64,000 nucleotides of DNA from an uncultured Monoglobus sp. Lineage in GTDB: Bacteria; Bacillota; Clostridia; Monoglobales; Monoglobaceae. The position numbers and the translations under genes were made by a program. Position 1 is the first letter of the stretch, and every line of letters starts with the position of its first letter. The notes beneath the pieces are model-generated. The model ran no database searches, had not been told where the DNA came from, and saw only the letters and a program-made list of their open reading frames with translations. The DNA lies in assembly GCA_947630135.1 (NCBI GenBank), contig CANRGH010000005.1:53506-117505 (forward strand), given 5' to 3'. This document shows positions 25,333 to 33,144 of this stretch, piece by piece.

Positions 25333-26838
25333 TCACTCGTTTTCATTATATTTCCATTTGCGGCTTATTTTCGGCTGCTTGATCTCGTCCTGCGGCATAA
25401 GCTCGGACGGACGCTTTTCCTTTTTCCAGATCGGCTTTACCAGCACTGACTCGGACGAATGACCGCCCGCGCGGTAGCGGCTCAAAAACGGAACGCCGAA
25501 GGTGGTCGTCTGCGCGAGCAGGCTGAGCGTGATAAAGACCGATGCCGTGAGCCCGATAACTCCCAAAAAATACGCGGCGAAGATGTATATAAATTTAAGC
25601 ACGCTCAAAGATCTGGACAGCGAAAGCGTCGGCGTTGAAAACGCGCCTATTCCGCCGATCGAGACAATAATGATAAGCAGCGGGCTGACAATGCTGGCCT
25701 CGACCGCTGCTTGACCGAGAATAAGGCCCCCGATAATTCCGAGAGTGCTGCCGATCGGGTTCGGGACTCTCACCGAGGCTTCCTTGATCAGCTCAAACGC
25801 GAGCTCCATAAGCAGCAGTTCCACGATAAGCGGGAACGGCACCTTCTCACGCGTGGCTGAAATCGCGATAAGCAGATCGGTCGGGATGACCTCCTGATGA
25901 TAGAGCATCACCGCAATGAACAGCGACGGCAGCAGCACCGACACCGCCATGCCGAACAGGCGCACCAGCCTCATCAGGTTCGCCTCGGGAACACGCACAT
26001 AGTTATCCTCGGTGGCCTCGATCAGGTCCATTGTAGTCGTAGGCAGGATAAGCGCGAATGGGCTTCCCTGAACGATCACGGCCACCTTTCCGTCGGCGAG
26101 CATCGCGGCGACTCTGTCGGGACGCTCGGTCTTAAGAGTGCGCGTCATCGGGAAATATGTCGAGTCCTCGATCATCATTTCAACGTCGCTTGAGGAAAAA
26201 ATATACTCGGTGTCTATCCCCCTGAGCCTGCGCTCGACCTCGGCGACAATATCATGATTGGCAATATTTTCAATGTACATAAGCGCGCAGGGCACCTGAT
26301 TGCTGTTTCCCACGGGTATGCTTACCGCGGTCGTGTCGGGACTGCGCAGTATCTTCCTGACCAGCGCAATATTTGTCATGATCGACTCCGCGAACGCCTC
26401 CTGAGGCCCCGCGAGGCTCACCTCCTGCGTCGGAGCGTCAACGCCGCGTGCGTCCCAACCCTTTACATCCGCCGAAAAGCAGCAGGCGCAGCCGTCAATA
26501 AACACGGCGCAGTCGCCGAACGAAACCTTCTGTCCCACCTCGGAATAATCATTCACGACGGAAAGCGGGGCAACCGATAAAATCCGCTCGCTAACGACAG
26601 CTTTTTTGCCGTGCTCGCTCGTGTCAAACTCGCCGCAGGTCAGAAGCGACCGCATTATGTCGCGGTTCAAATAGGTCTGGTTGGTCATGCCGTCATAGTA
26701 TATTAAAAAGCCGTCGGAAGTCTCGTTTTTAAACTTAACACGAAACTCGCGCAGATTAAAATCCATATTGCTGTCCGGCCTGAACATTTCTTTTATTATT
26801 CTTTTGTTTTCGGAAACGCTTGAACTGATCACATTCAT
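25333..26838 (-). CDS. Spore germination receptor subunit A (GerA family)
   Basis: A GerAA-type protein of 501 residues. The N-terminal soluble half holds the family features DFNLREFRVKFKNETSDGFLIYYDGMT and the C-terminal half has about five membrane segments around NPIGSTLGIIGGLILGQAAVEASIVSPLLIIIVSIGGIG. It is the signature subunit of nutrient germinant receptors in the spore inner membrane. It precedes the GerB-GerC fusion by a few bases. The start is uncertain: GTG 26841, ATG 26838 or GTG 26832 (the last has the best spacing to ACGGTG). No sigma-A promoter is evident on this strand, which would fit forespore expression by sigma-G, but I could not confirm the elements. Confidence 0.88.
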   Translation of the reverse strand: MNVISSSVSENKRIIKEMFRPDSNMDFNLREFRVKFKNETSDGFLIYYDGMTNQTYLNRDIMRSLLTCGEFDTSEHGKKAVVSERILSVAPLSVVNDYSEVGQKVSFGDCAVFIDGCACCFSADVKGWDARGVDAPTQEVSLAGPQEAFAESIMTNIALVRKILRSPDTTAVSIPVGNSNQVPCALMYIENIANHDIVAEVERRLRGIDTEYIFSSSDVEMMIEDSTYFPMTRTLKTERPDRVAAMLADGKVAVIVQGSPFALILPTTTMDLIEATEDNYVRVPEANLMRLVRLFGMAVSVLLPSLFIAVMLYHQEVIPTDLLIAISATREKVPFPLIVELLLMELAFELIKEASVRVPNPIGSTLGIIGGLILGQAAVEASIVSPLLIIIVSIGGIGAFSTPTLSLSRSLSVLKFIYIFAAYFLGVIGLTASVFITLSLLAQTTTFGVPFLSRYRAGGHSSESVLVKPIWKKEKRPSELMPQDEIKQPKISRKWKYNENE

Positions 26839-26879
26839 CACCGTTAATATTTTTGCCGATAAAGTAATTAATATACATG

Positions 26880-26908
26880 TTGACTATTTTGTTGATTGCG
26901 TATATAAT
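26880..26908 (+). promoter_or_regulatory. Sigma-A promoter of the flavoprotein gene
   Basis: TTGACT (26880-26885) and TATAAT (26903-26908), 17-base spacing, about 26 bases before the ribosome site region. Confidence 0.85.
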
Positions 26909-26940
26909 ATAAATAACCAAATTTTGAAAGGATGATTTAC

Positions 26941-27564
26941 ATGAAAGTATTATTGATCAACGGCAGCCCGCATCCGAAGGGCTGCACATACACGGCGCTC
27001 AGCGCGGCCGCCGAGGAGCTTAACAAAAACGGGATCGACACAGAAATAATCCAGGTCGGCGCAAAGCCCATTGTCGGCTGCATCGGCTGCGGTGCCTGCG
27101 GAAAGCTCGGCAAATGCCAATTCAGCGGCGATCCTGTCAATGAGACGGCGGCAAAATGCGCCGAAGCTGACGGAATAATCGTCGGCACGCCCGTTCACTA
27201 CGCCGCGTCCTCGGGAGCCGTAAAATCGTTCATGGACCGCCTTTTCTACTCCGTGGGCAAGAACCTTACATACAAGCCCGCAGCCGCGGTTGCAAGCTGC
27301 CGCAGGGGCGGCGCGTCGGCGGCGCTTGACCAAATCAACAAGTATTTCACGATAAATCAGATGCCTATCGTAAGCTCGAACTACTGGAACATGGTCCACG
27401 GCAGCGCGCCCGAGCAGGTTCTTGAGGACAAGGAAGGCATCCAAACCATGCGTCTGCTCGGCCGCAACATGGCGTGGCTGATAAAGGCGATCGACGCCGC
27501 GAAGCAAAACGGCATAAGCCACCCCGACCCCGAGCCCAAGGAATACACCAATTTTATAAGATAA
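26941..27564 (+). CDS. Iron-sulfur flavoprotein / NADPH-dependent FMN reductase family
   Basis: A 207-residue flavodoxin-fold protein. The N-terminus MKVLLINGSPHPKGCT binds FMN phosphate, and VGTPVHYAASSGAVKSFMDRL forms the second flavin loop. The segment CIGCGACGKLGKC has the compact Cys spacing (C-x2-C-x2-C-x5-C) of iron-sulfur flavoproteins (Isf), which transfer electrons between ferredoxin and acceptors in anaerobes. Start at 26941 follows AAGGATG. Monocistronic with its own promoter and terminator. The physiological partner cannot be told from sequence. Confidence 0.85.
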   Translation: MKVLLINGSPHPKGCTYTALSAAAEELNKNGIDTEIIQVGAKPIVGCIGCGACGKLGKCQFSGDPVNETAAKCAEADGIIVGTPVHYAASSGAVKSFMDRLFYSVGKNLTYKPAAAVASCRRGGASAALDQINKYFTINQMPIVSSNYWNMVHGSAPEQVLEDKEGIQTMRLLGRNMAWLIKAIDAAKQNGISHPDPEPKEYTNFIR

Positions 27565-27576
27565 TCCCGTATTTAA

Positions 27577-27608
27577 AGCGGCGGCACAGTCAATGCTGTG
27601 CCGCCGCT
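27577..27608. terminator. Bidirectional terminator, flavoprotein / phosphopantetheinyl transferase
   Basis: AGCGGCGGCACAG (27577-27589) and CTGTGCCGCCGCT (27596-27608) form a 13-bp stem with a 6-base loop, followed by GATTTT on the plus strand. Confidence 0.85.
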
Positions 27609-27621
27609 GATTTTGAGGGCG

Positions 27622-28233
27622 CTAACCGTTAAGCGTATCCTCGCATATTGATATTTCGTAGTCCTTATACTCTTTATTAATCAGCCTGCACCTAGCCTCG
27701 GTTCCACCGCGCATAACTGTGTTTGTTTCGGGAATTATCTCAATGCTCCGCGGAGACAGGCTCAAGCCCTCTCCGGTCATTTTTAAATAGCTCTCCTTCA
27801 TTGTCCACAGCCGAAAAAATCTTCGGTTCCTGTCCGCGGCGTCTTGAGGCTCCAAAACATATTCCCGCTCGCACTGGGAAAATACGCGCTTCATAATTTC
27901 AAAGTGTGCGTCCGAGACACGCTCGATATCGCAGCCCACGGGCACGTCGGCCATGGCGCACAGAACCATCTCACCCGAGTGGGAAATATTAAAATGCGCG
28001 CCCTCGCAAAAAAGCTTTCCGTTTTCGCCGACCTTCACGTTATCCGCCGAGAAGCCGCGCTTTTTAAGCGTTTCCGCCAAAAGCAGCCACGCGCCGAGAC
28101 TCAGCTTCCTGTCGCCCGCGTTCCGGTATTTTAAAATGTATTCGATCCGCCAATCGGGAATTCCGCGGAGCGCCGCGCGATCAAACGCGGGATCGGGCAG
28201 CGCGGAAACATTTTTCGGATAATACTCCGCCAT
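27622..28233 (-). CDS. 4'-phosphopantetheinyl transferase, Sfp type
   Basis: A 203-residue Sfp-family enzyme. Key residues are visible: SHSGEMVLCAMADVPVGCDIERV with the metal-binding Asp and FRLWTMKESYLKMTGEGL with the W-x-x-KE-x-x-K signature. It attaches the phosphopantetheine arm of CoA to a carrier-protein Ser. It has its own promoter and is divergent from an operon that encodes an acyl carrier protein (30853-31080), its likely partner. Start at 28233 follows GGGGTGAT; a longer frame to 28299 lies over the promoter. Confidence 0.92.
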   Translation of the reverse strand: MAEYYPKNVSALPDPAFDRAALRGIPDWRIEYILKYRNAGDRKLSLGAWLLLAETLKKRGFSADNVKVGENGKLFCEGAHFNISHSGEMVLCAMADVPVGCDIERVSDAHFEIMKRVFSQCEREYVLEPQDAADRNRRFFRLWTMKESYLKMTGEGLSLSPRSIEIIPETNTVMRGGTEARCRLINKEYKDYEISICEDTLNG

Positions 28234-28258
28234 TTTTATATCACCCCGCCTTAAAAAT

Positions 28259-28287
28259 ATTATACCACACAGAGATAATGAATGCAA
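28259..28287 (-). promoter_or_regulatory. Promoter of the phosphopantetheinyl transferase gene
   Basis: TTGCAT (28282-28287) and TATAAT (28259-28264), 17-base spacing on the minus strand; start of RNA about 20 bases before the ATG. Confidence 0.82.
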
Positions 28288-28369
28288 GAATTTTAACAAA
28301 ACAGAGCGGCATATGCATCAAAAGCGGACAGAATTTGAGTACTTTCGTTCGTTTAATTTTTATTTGCAC

Positions 28370-28398
28370 TTGACAAACAACGCTCAAATAAATATAAT
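28370..28398 (+). promoter_or_regulatory. Sigma-A promoter of the NRPS-like operon
   Basis: TTGACA (28370-28375) and TATAAT (28393-28398) with 17-base spacing, a full consensus. The leader to the first ATG is about 70 bases and AT-rich; no riboswitch seen. Confidence 0.9.
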
Positions 28399-28477
28399 AT
28401 ACATATACAATTTCTGTAAAAAGTCTGTTATCGCTTTTTAAAACTTAATTGTCGAAAATTATACAAGTGGTGAGGGT

Positions 28478-29416
28478 ATGTTGATATTTTTTATCGCGGT
28501 TATTCTGATCATACTCGGTTTTTTGATTGGGGCCGGCTATTTGTTCATAACAACCGTGCGGCGCAGCGACAGCAGCGTTAAGGCGACAAAGATGTCGGGC
28601 GGCTCGTGGGACAAGCACCGCGCGCTGCTCAGCGAGAGCCGCGAATGGCTGAACGCCGCAAAGTGCGAAAAACTTCATATAAAGAGCTTTGACGGGCTGA
28701 CGCTTGCGGGTTATTACTATCCCGCCGAAAACTGCGGCGGCTGCCTCGTTATGGCGTTTAACGGCTATCGCTCGGACTCACGCGGACAGTACAGCCACAT
28801 CACGCGGTACTTAAACGGGCTCGGGATAGACGTTGTGCTGGTTGACGACCGCGCCCACGGCGAGAGCGAGGGAAAATACGTCGGCTTCGGAACTCTTGAC
28901 AGATATGACTGCAAATCTTGGGCGGAATATATTGACAAGAAATTCGGCGGCGAACGAAAGATATATCTTTACGGCGTGTCAATGGGCGCCGCGTCGGTGC
29001 TTATGGCGGGCGCGCTCGGTCTTCCCGCCTCGGTCAAGGGGATCATCGCCGACTGCGGCTTTACATCGACATACGACGTGTTTAAGCATGTTCTGAACTC
29101 GTGGTACCACCTCCCCGCGTTTCCGCTGCTCAATATTTCGGACTTGATGTGCCGCGCCTTCGCGGGGTACGGCTATAAGGATACGAACGCGGTATCGGCA
29201 GTCAAAAGCTCGACCCTTCCTCTGCTTGTCATCCACGGCGAGAAAGATACCTTTGTGCCCGCGTATATGGCCCCGATGATTTACGAGGCTTCGGCCTCAA
29301 AGCACAAAAGGCTGCTTATCGTCAAAAACGCTGAGCATGCCGAGAGTTATTTTATTGATATGCAAAGCTACCGAAAATCAATTACCGACTTTATCGGGGA
29401 GACACAAGAAAGATAA
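28478..29416 (+). CDS. Membrane-anchored alpha/beta hydrolase
   Basis: A 312-residue hydrolase with one N-terminal membrane segment (residues 2-26) followed by RR, which by the positive-inside rule puts the catalytic part in the cytoplasm. The fold is marked by the nucleophile elbow GVSMGAASV, the acid in HGEKDTFVP and the His in VKNAEHAESY; an oxyanion region FNGYRSDSRGQ precedes. It is first in an operon with a condensation protein, acyl carrier protein and AMP ligase. It could release or hydrolyse the acyl product as a thioesterase would; this is inference from context. Confidence 0.85.
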   Translation: MLIFFIAVILIILGFLIGAGYLFITTVRRSDSSVKATKMSGGSWDKHRALLSESREWLNAAKCEKLHIKSFDGLTLAGYYYPAENCGGCLVMAFNGYRSDSRGQYSHITRYLNGLGIDVVLVDDRAHGESEGKYVGFGTLDRYDCKSWAEYIDKKFGGERKIYLYGVSMGAASVLMAGALGLPASVKGIIADCGFTSTYDVFKHVLNSWYHLPAFPLLNISDLMCRAFAGYGYKDTNAVSAVKSSTLPLLVIHGEKDTFVPAYMAPMIYEASASKHKRLLIVKNAEHAESYFIDMQSYRKSITDFIGETQER

Positions 29417-29440
29417 ATTTTTGAAAGGCAAGGTGATATT

Positions 29441-30829
29441 ATGACTGAAACCTATCCACTGACACCCGCGCAGAAAATGCACTTTTACACACAAATGAGC
29501 TGCGCGAACCACCCCGAGGTGCTAAACATCGGCACGAGCGTGTTGCTGAACGGCGAAATGGATTTTGACGCGCTGCGTGACGCGTTCTTTAAGTCATACG
29601 GCCGCTATGAGGCCGCGCGAATAAGGTTCGGCAAAGACGAAAACGGCGAAATATTTCAATATATTACCGACGAGCCGATGAGAGAGCCTAATTATCTCGA
29701 CTTCGCTGCGCAGGGCGTGAGCCAGGAGGATGCCGAAGCGGAGATCAGGCGTCTGGCGTCGGTTCCGCTTGAGAGATACGACTCGCAGATGTTCAGAGTC
29801 TATTTCCTCAAAATGCCCAACGGCTACAACGGAGTTTTCTTCCTGGTTGACCATATGATAATGGACTCGTCGGCGATAATAGTTTTTATCGGCGATATTA
29901 TCGAGATATATTGCAACGCTATTTATGACACCGAGCCGCCCAAGGACCTCAAATCGTACATTGCCGCTCTTGAGAAGGACCTGAAATACGCGGGCAGCCG
30001 CGCCGAGGAAAGAGACAGGCAGTTCTGGGAGGAAACAGTGCTGACTCACGAGCCGCTTTTCACCGACATTCTCGGTCCCGCACGGCTTGACGGAGCCCGC
30101 AGAGAAGCCGGCGATCCCAACAAGCGCAGCGCGAGGGTGACGTCAAACACCGTTGAGGCCGACATATGCACGTTTTCGCTTGAGGAAGACCCGTCGAACC
30201 GACTGATGGATTACTGCCGTGAAAAAAACGTGCCTATGGTCTGTCTGCTGCTCTCGGCGCTCAGAACGTATCTTTCAAAGTTCAACAGATACGCCGAGGA
30301 CATCAGCGTCAAGACCACCGTCTCGCGGCGCGGCACAGTGCTTGAAACAAAGAGCGGCGGAACGAGGATACACTTCTTCCCCTTCCGCATGCAGTTCAGC
30401 AACAGCATGAAATATATCGACTCACTCAGAAAAATCCAGGAGATGCAGAACAAAATTTTCCGTCACGCCAACTATGACCCGATAAAGCTCAACATGGAGA
30501 TCGGCAAGCGGTTCGGAAATCAGCCCGGCGAGAGCTATGACTCGGTGTCGCTGACATATCAGCCTATGTCGATGCGCGAGAGCAACAGCATGCTCAAGGA
30601 CATCGACTATTCCGCGAAGTGGATATCAAACGGCGTGGCCGCGCAGCCGTACTACCTGACGGTCATGCACAACCCGGAAACAAAGGGACTTGACTTTTTC
30701 TGGGAATATCAAAAGGGCGCGGTCACTCCCGAGCAGCTTGAGTACATCTACTATTACCTCTGCAAGATACTTTTCGAGGTCATAAAGGACGACGAGAGAA
30801 CGATCAACGAAATAATTGAAACGGTTTAA
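29441..30829 (+). CDS. Stand-alone condensation-domain protein (NRPS-like acyltransferase)
   Basis: A 462-residue protein with the chloramphenicol-acetyltransferase/condensation fold. It begins YPLTPAQKMHFYTQM, the usual opening of condensation domains, and keeps the active site as VDHMIMDSS (His138-x3-Asp142, matching the second His and the Asp of HHxxxDG; the first His is Asp). Later blocks CLLLSALRTYLSKF and the C-terminal SLTYQPMSM fit the N and C lobes. It would join an acyl or aminoacyl group, presumably carried on the acyl carrier protein encoded next, to an acceptor. ATG at 29441 follows AAGGTGAT. Substrates unknown. Confidence 0.82.
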   Translation: MTETYPLTPAQKMHFYTQMSCANHPEVLNIGTSVLLNGEMDFDALRDAFFKSYGRYEAARIRFGKDENGEIFQYITDEPMREPNYLDFAAQGVSQEDAEAEIRRLASVPLERYDSQMFRVYFLKMPNGYNGVFFLVDHMIMDSSAIIVFIGDIIEIYCNAIYDTEPPKDLKSYIAALEKDLKYAGSRAEERDRQFWEETVLTHEPLFTDILGPARLDGARREAGDPNKRSARVTSNTVEADICTFSLEEDPSNRLMDYCREKNVPMVCLLLSALRTYLSKFNRYAEDISVKTTVSRRGTVLETKSGGTRIHFFPFRMQFSNSMKYIDSLRKIQEMQNKIFRHANYDPIKLNMEIGKRFGNQPGESYDSVSLTYQPMSMRESNSMLKDIDYSAKWISNGVAAQPYYLTVMHNPETKGLDFFWEYQKGAVTPEQLEYIYYYLCKILFEVIKDDERTINEIIETV

Positions 30830-30852
30830 AAATTTTAAGAAAGGTGATAAAT

Positions 30853-31080
30853 ATGTTTGAAGAAATCAAAAAAATCATTTGCGAATACACCGAGACCGAC
30901 CCGAGCGAGATCACCGAGGAGTCGCGTTTTATCGACGATCTGGGAATGAACTCGTACAACATCATGTGCGCCGTGGGCGACCTTGAGGACGAGTTTGACA
31001 TCGAGGTCAACGAGAGCGACGTGGCGGGCATGCGCACGCTGGGCGATGTCGCCGAGTATGTTAAGTCAAAGCAAGGCTGA
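30853..31080 (+). CDS. Acyl carrier protein
   Basis: A 75-residue acidic four-helix carrier protein. The phosphopantetheine site is Ser34 in DDLGMNSYN (the usual DSL is replaced by MNS). Start at 30853 follows AAAGGTG; a GTG at 30844 overlaps this site. It lies between the condensation protein and the AMP ligase genes, 15 bases from the latter, and is likely a dedicated carrier of this pathway rather than the fatty-acid AcpP. The Sfp-type transferase encoded divergently would activate it. Confidence 0.93.
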   Translation: MFEEIKKIICEYTETDPSEITEESRFIDDLGMNSYNIMCAVGDLEDEFDIEVNESDVAGMRTLGDVAEYVKSKQG

Positions 31081-31094
31081 GCGGAGGGATTGGT

Positions 31095-32591
31095 ATGGAC
31101 GGAATTAATTCCATAAAAGATCTGGTATACACCGCCGCAGAAAAATACGGCGATAATCCGTATTTAAGATACAAAAACGGCAGGGAGATAATCGACAAGT
31201 CATTCAACGAGACAAAGGCCGACAGCGACGCTTTCGGCGCGGCAATAAACGACCGTTTCGGAGATACAACCGCGCATATCGCGGTTATCGGCGGCACGAG
31301 CTATGAATGGATAATAACCTTTCTTGGAAGCGCGATAAGCGGAAACGTGATCGTGCCGCTTGACAAGGACTCTGAAAGCATTGACGACATGATGCAGCGG
31401 GCCGACGTCAACGTTCTGGTCTATGACAACGCGTATAAGGACAAGGCGCTCGCGGCCGCGGAAAAATGCCCGAAGATACGGCTCACGCTCAACATGAGCG
31501 GCGAGCTCGCGGATTTCATCAGGCCCTACGCGGGGAAGGCGCCCGAAAACGAAATAGACTGTGACGCGCTCAGCGCGATCCTGTTCACCTCGGGAACCAC
31601 CGGAAAGAGCAAGGGCGTTATGCTGACCCAGCGCAATATCGCCAACAACGCCACCTGCATTGACGCGGGCGAAAAACCCGGCGACAGAATGATGACGGTT
31701 CTGCCGATCCACCACGCGTTCTGCTTCACCTGCGATGTGCTGCTCGGAATGCACGGCGGAATGTGCCTCTGCGTCAACGACTCGATCATGAGAGTCGCCC
31801 GCAACCTGCTTTTGTTTAAGCCGCATATTATTCTGGCCGTGCCGATGATATTCGCGTCGATGCTCAAGAGCGTACAGAACGCGGCAGAGCAAAAGCCGGA
31901 CGTTCCGAAGCCCAAAATCGCCAAGGCCGCGTTCGGCGGCTGCCTCAGAACGCTTTACAGCGGCGGCGCGTATCTCAACCCCAACATAGTCACGGGATTT
32001 GAGGAGTTCGGAATTCAGGTGCTTCAGGGCTACGGCATGAGCGAGTGCTCGCCGAGGATAAGCTTTAACTCGAAATTCGAGTCAAAGCCCGACTCACTCG
32101 GCAAGGTCGTTCCCAACTGCGAGGCGAGAATACGGGACGGCGAAATTCAGGTGCGCGGCACGAGCGTTATGCTCGGCTATTATAAAGACGAGGAGCGCAC
32201 ACGCGAGGCCTTCACCGAGGACGGCTGGCTGCGCACGGGCGACCTTGGGCGGCTTGATGAGGACAACTTCCTGTTTATGACCGGAAGGGCGAAGAACCTT
32301 ATTATTCTCTCAAACGGTGAGAACGTTTCCGCCGAGGAGCTTGAAAACAAATTTGACGGATTTCCCGAGGTTTCGGAGATCGTCGTATACGGAAAAGACG
32401 ATGTGATCACGGCCGAGATATATCTTGATCCCGACCTTGAGAAGGAAAACGCCAAAGCCAAGACCGAGGCGAAGATCGCCGAGATCAACTCCGGAATTCC
32501 GATGTACAAGCGGATAAACGCGGTCGTCTTCCGTGATGAGCCGTTCCCGAAAACGTCATCACATAAAATAATCAGGCCGAAAATACAATAA
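31095..32591 (+). CDS. AMP-forming acyl/aminoacyl ligase (ANL superfamily)
   Basis: A 498-residue adenylate-forming enzyme. Visible cores: ILFTSGTTGKSKGVMLTQ (A3, near 165), VLPIHHAFCF (A4), LQGYGMSECSPRISFN (A5), WLRTGDLGRLDEDNFLFMTGR (A7-A8), NGENVSAEELE and the C-terminal PFPKTSSHKIIR with the catalytic Lys. It activates a carboxylic acid as AMP ester and would load it onto the acyl carrier protein encoded 15 bases upstream. It resembles long-chain fatty acid ligases more than amino-acid-specific domains, but specificity cannot be read with confidence. Last gene of the operon, before a strong terminator. Confidence 0.9.
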   Translation: MDGINSIKDLVYTAAEKYGDNPYLRYKNGREIIDKSFNETKADSDAFGAAINDRFGDTTAHIAVIGGTSYEWIITFLGSAISGNVIVPLDKDSESIDDMMQRADVNVLVYDNAYKDKALAAAEKCPKIRLTLNMSGELADFIRPYAGKAPENEIDCDALSAILFTSGTTGKSKGVMLTQRNIANNATCIDAGEKPGDRMMTVLPIHHAFCFTCDVLLGMHGGMCLCVNDSIMRVARNLLLFKPHIILAVPMIFASMLKSVQNAAEQKPDVPKPKIAKAAFGGCLRTLYSGGAYLNPNIVTGFEEFGIQVLQGYGMSECSPRISFNSKFESKPDSLGKVVPNCEARIRDGEIQVRGTSVMLGYYKDEERTREAFTEDGWLRTGDLGRLDEDNFLFMTGRAKNLIILSNGENVSAEELENKFDGFPEVSEIVVYGKDDVITAEIYLDPDLEKENAKAKTEAKIAEINSGIPMYKRINAVVFRDEPFPKTSSHKIIRPKIQ

Positions 32592-32595
32592 AATT

Positions 32596-32622
32596 AAGGC
32601 TCCCGAAGGTTTCGGGAGCCTT
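32596..32622. terminator. Bidirectional terminator after the NRPS-like operon
   Basis: AAGGCTCCCGAA (32596-32607) pairs with TTCGGGAGCCTT (32611-32622), loop of three, with T's after it on the plus strand, between convergent genes. Confidence 0.88.
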
Positions 32623-32626
32623 TCAC

Positions 32627-33037
32627 TTACGCCACAACATTCATTATTGTCAGTATAAACACGATCGCCAGCGAGGCCGCGTAGAGCTTTGCCTCCTTGC
32701 GGATCGCCTTTAAATTCGGGTCGTTCTGATAATCGGTGTTGAACATGCTTTGAAGCCCTATATAAACCGGGCGCTTTACCTCTTTTTGACCCGTGACAAG
32801 CACATTATAAAATCTGTCATACAGATCGCGGTGGTTCTCTTTAATATATTGGTCGCTCTTTTTGGCAATTTTCCAGTACGCCACAACCATTGTTATAAGC
32901 GAAAGGAAAAAGTAGATCCCCTTGAACCAGCCCGAGAGTATCGCGGCGCTCGCGTTGCCCTTAAACGTGCTGTAGAGCACATAGAGCACACCGCAGACTA
33001 TAAGATAAATATATAAGTTTGACTTGTACTTTTTCAT
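32627..33037 (-). CDS. Small membrane protein of unknown function
   Basis: A 136-residue protein with three hydrophobic segments (about 8-24, 38-60 and 113-133) and a charged middle part (KKSDQYIKENHRDLYDRFYN). I do not recognise a family. Start at 33037 follows AGGAGAGG; own promoter at 33068-33096. Monocistronic between the NRPS-like operon and the giant surface protein gene; no functional link is visible. Confidence 0.75.
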   Translation of the reverse strand: MKKYKSNLYIYLIVCGVLYVLYSTFKGNASAAILSGWFKGIYFFLSLITMVVAYWKIAKKSDQYIKENHRDLYDRFYNVLVTGQKEVKRPVYIGLQSMFNTDYQNDPNLKAIRKEAKLYAASLAIVFILTIMNVVA

Positions 33038-33067
33038 AATGCCTCTCCTATAAATCAATATAAGAAT

Positions 33068-33096
33068 ATTTTAGCACTGTCTTTAAGTTTTGTCAA
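33068..33096 (-). promoter_or_regulatory. Promoter of the small membrane protein gene
   Basis: TTGACA (33091-33096) and TAAAAT (33068-33073), 17-base spacing, minus strand, about 30 bases before the start. Confidence 0.82.
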
Positions 33097-33111
33097 TATC
33101 GTATTAAAAAA

Positions 33112-33133
33112 CGGCGGGGCTTTTGCCCCGCCG
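33112..33133 (-). terminator. Terminator of the giant surface protein gene
   Basis: CGGCGGGGC-tttt-GCCCCGCCG hairpin followed on the minus strand by TTTTTT (33106-33111). It lies just upstream of the small membrane protein promoter. Confidence 0.9.
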
Positions 33134-33144
33134 CTTGCGCGGAA

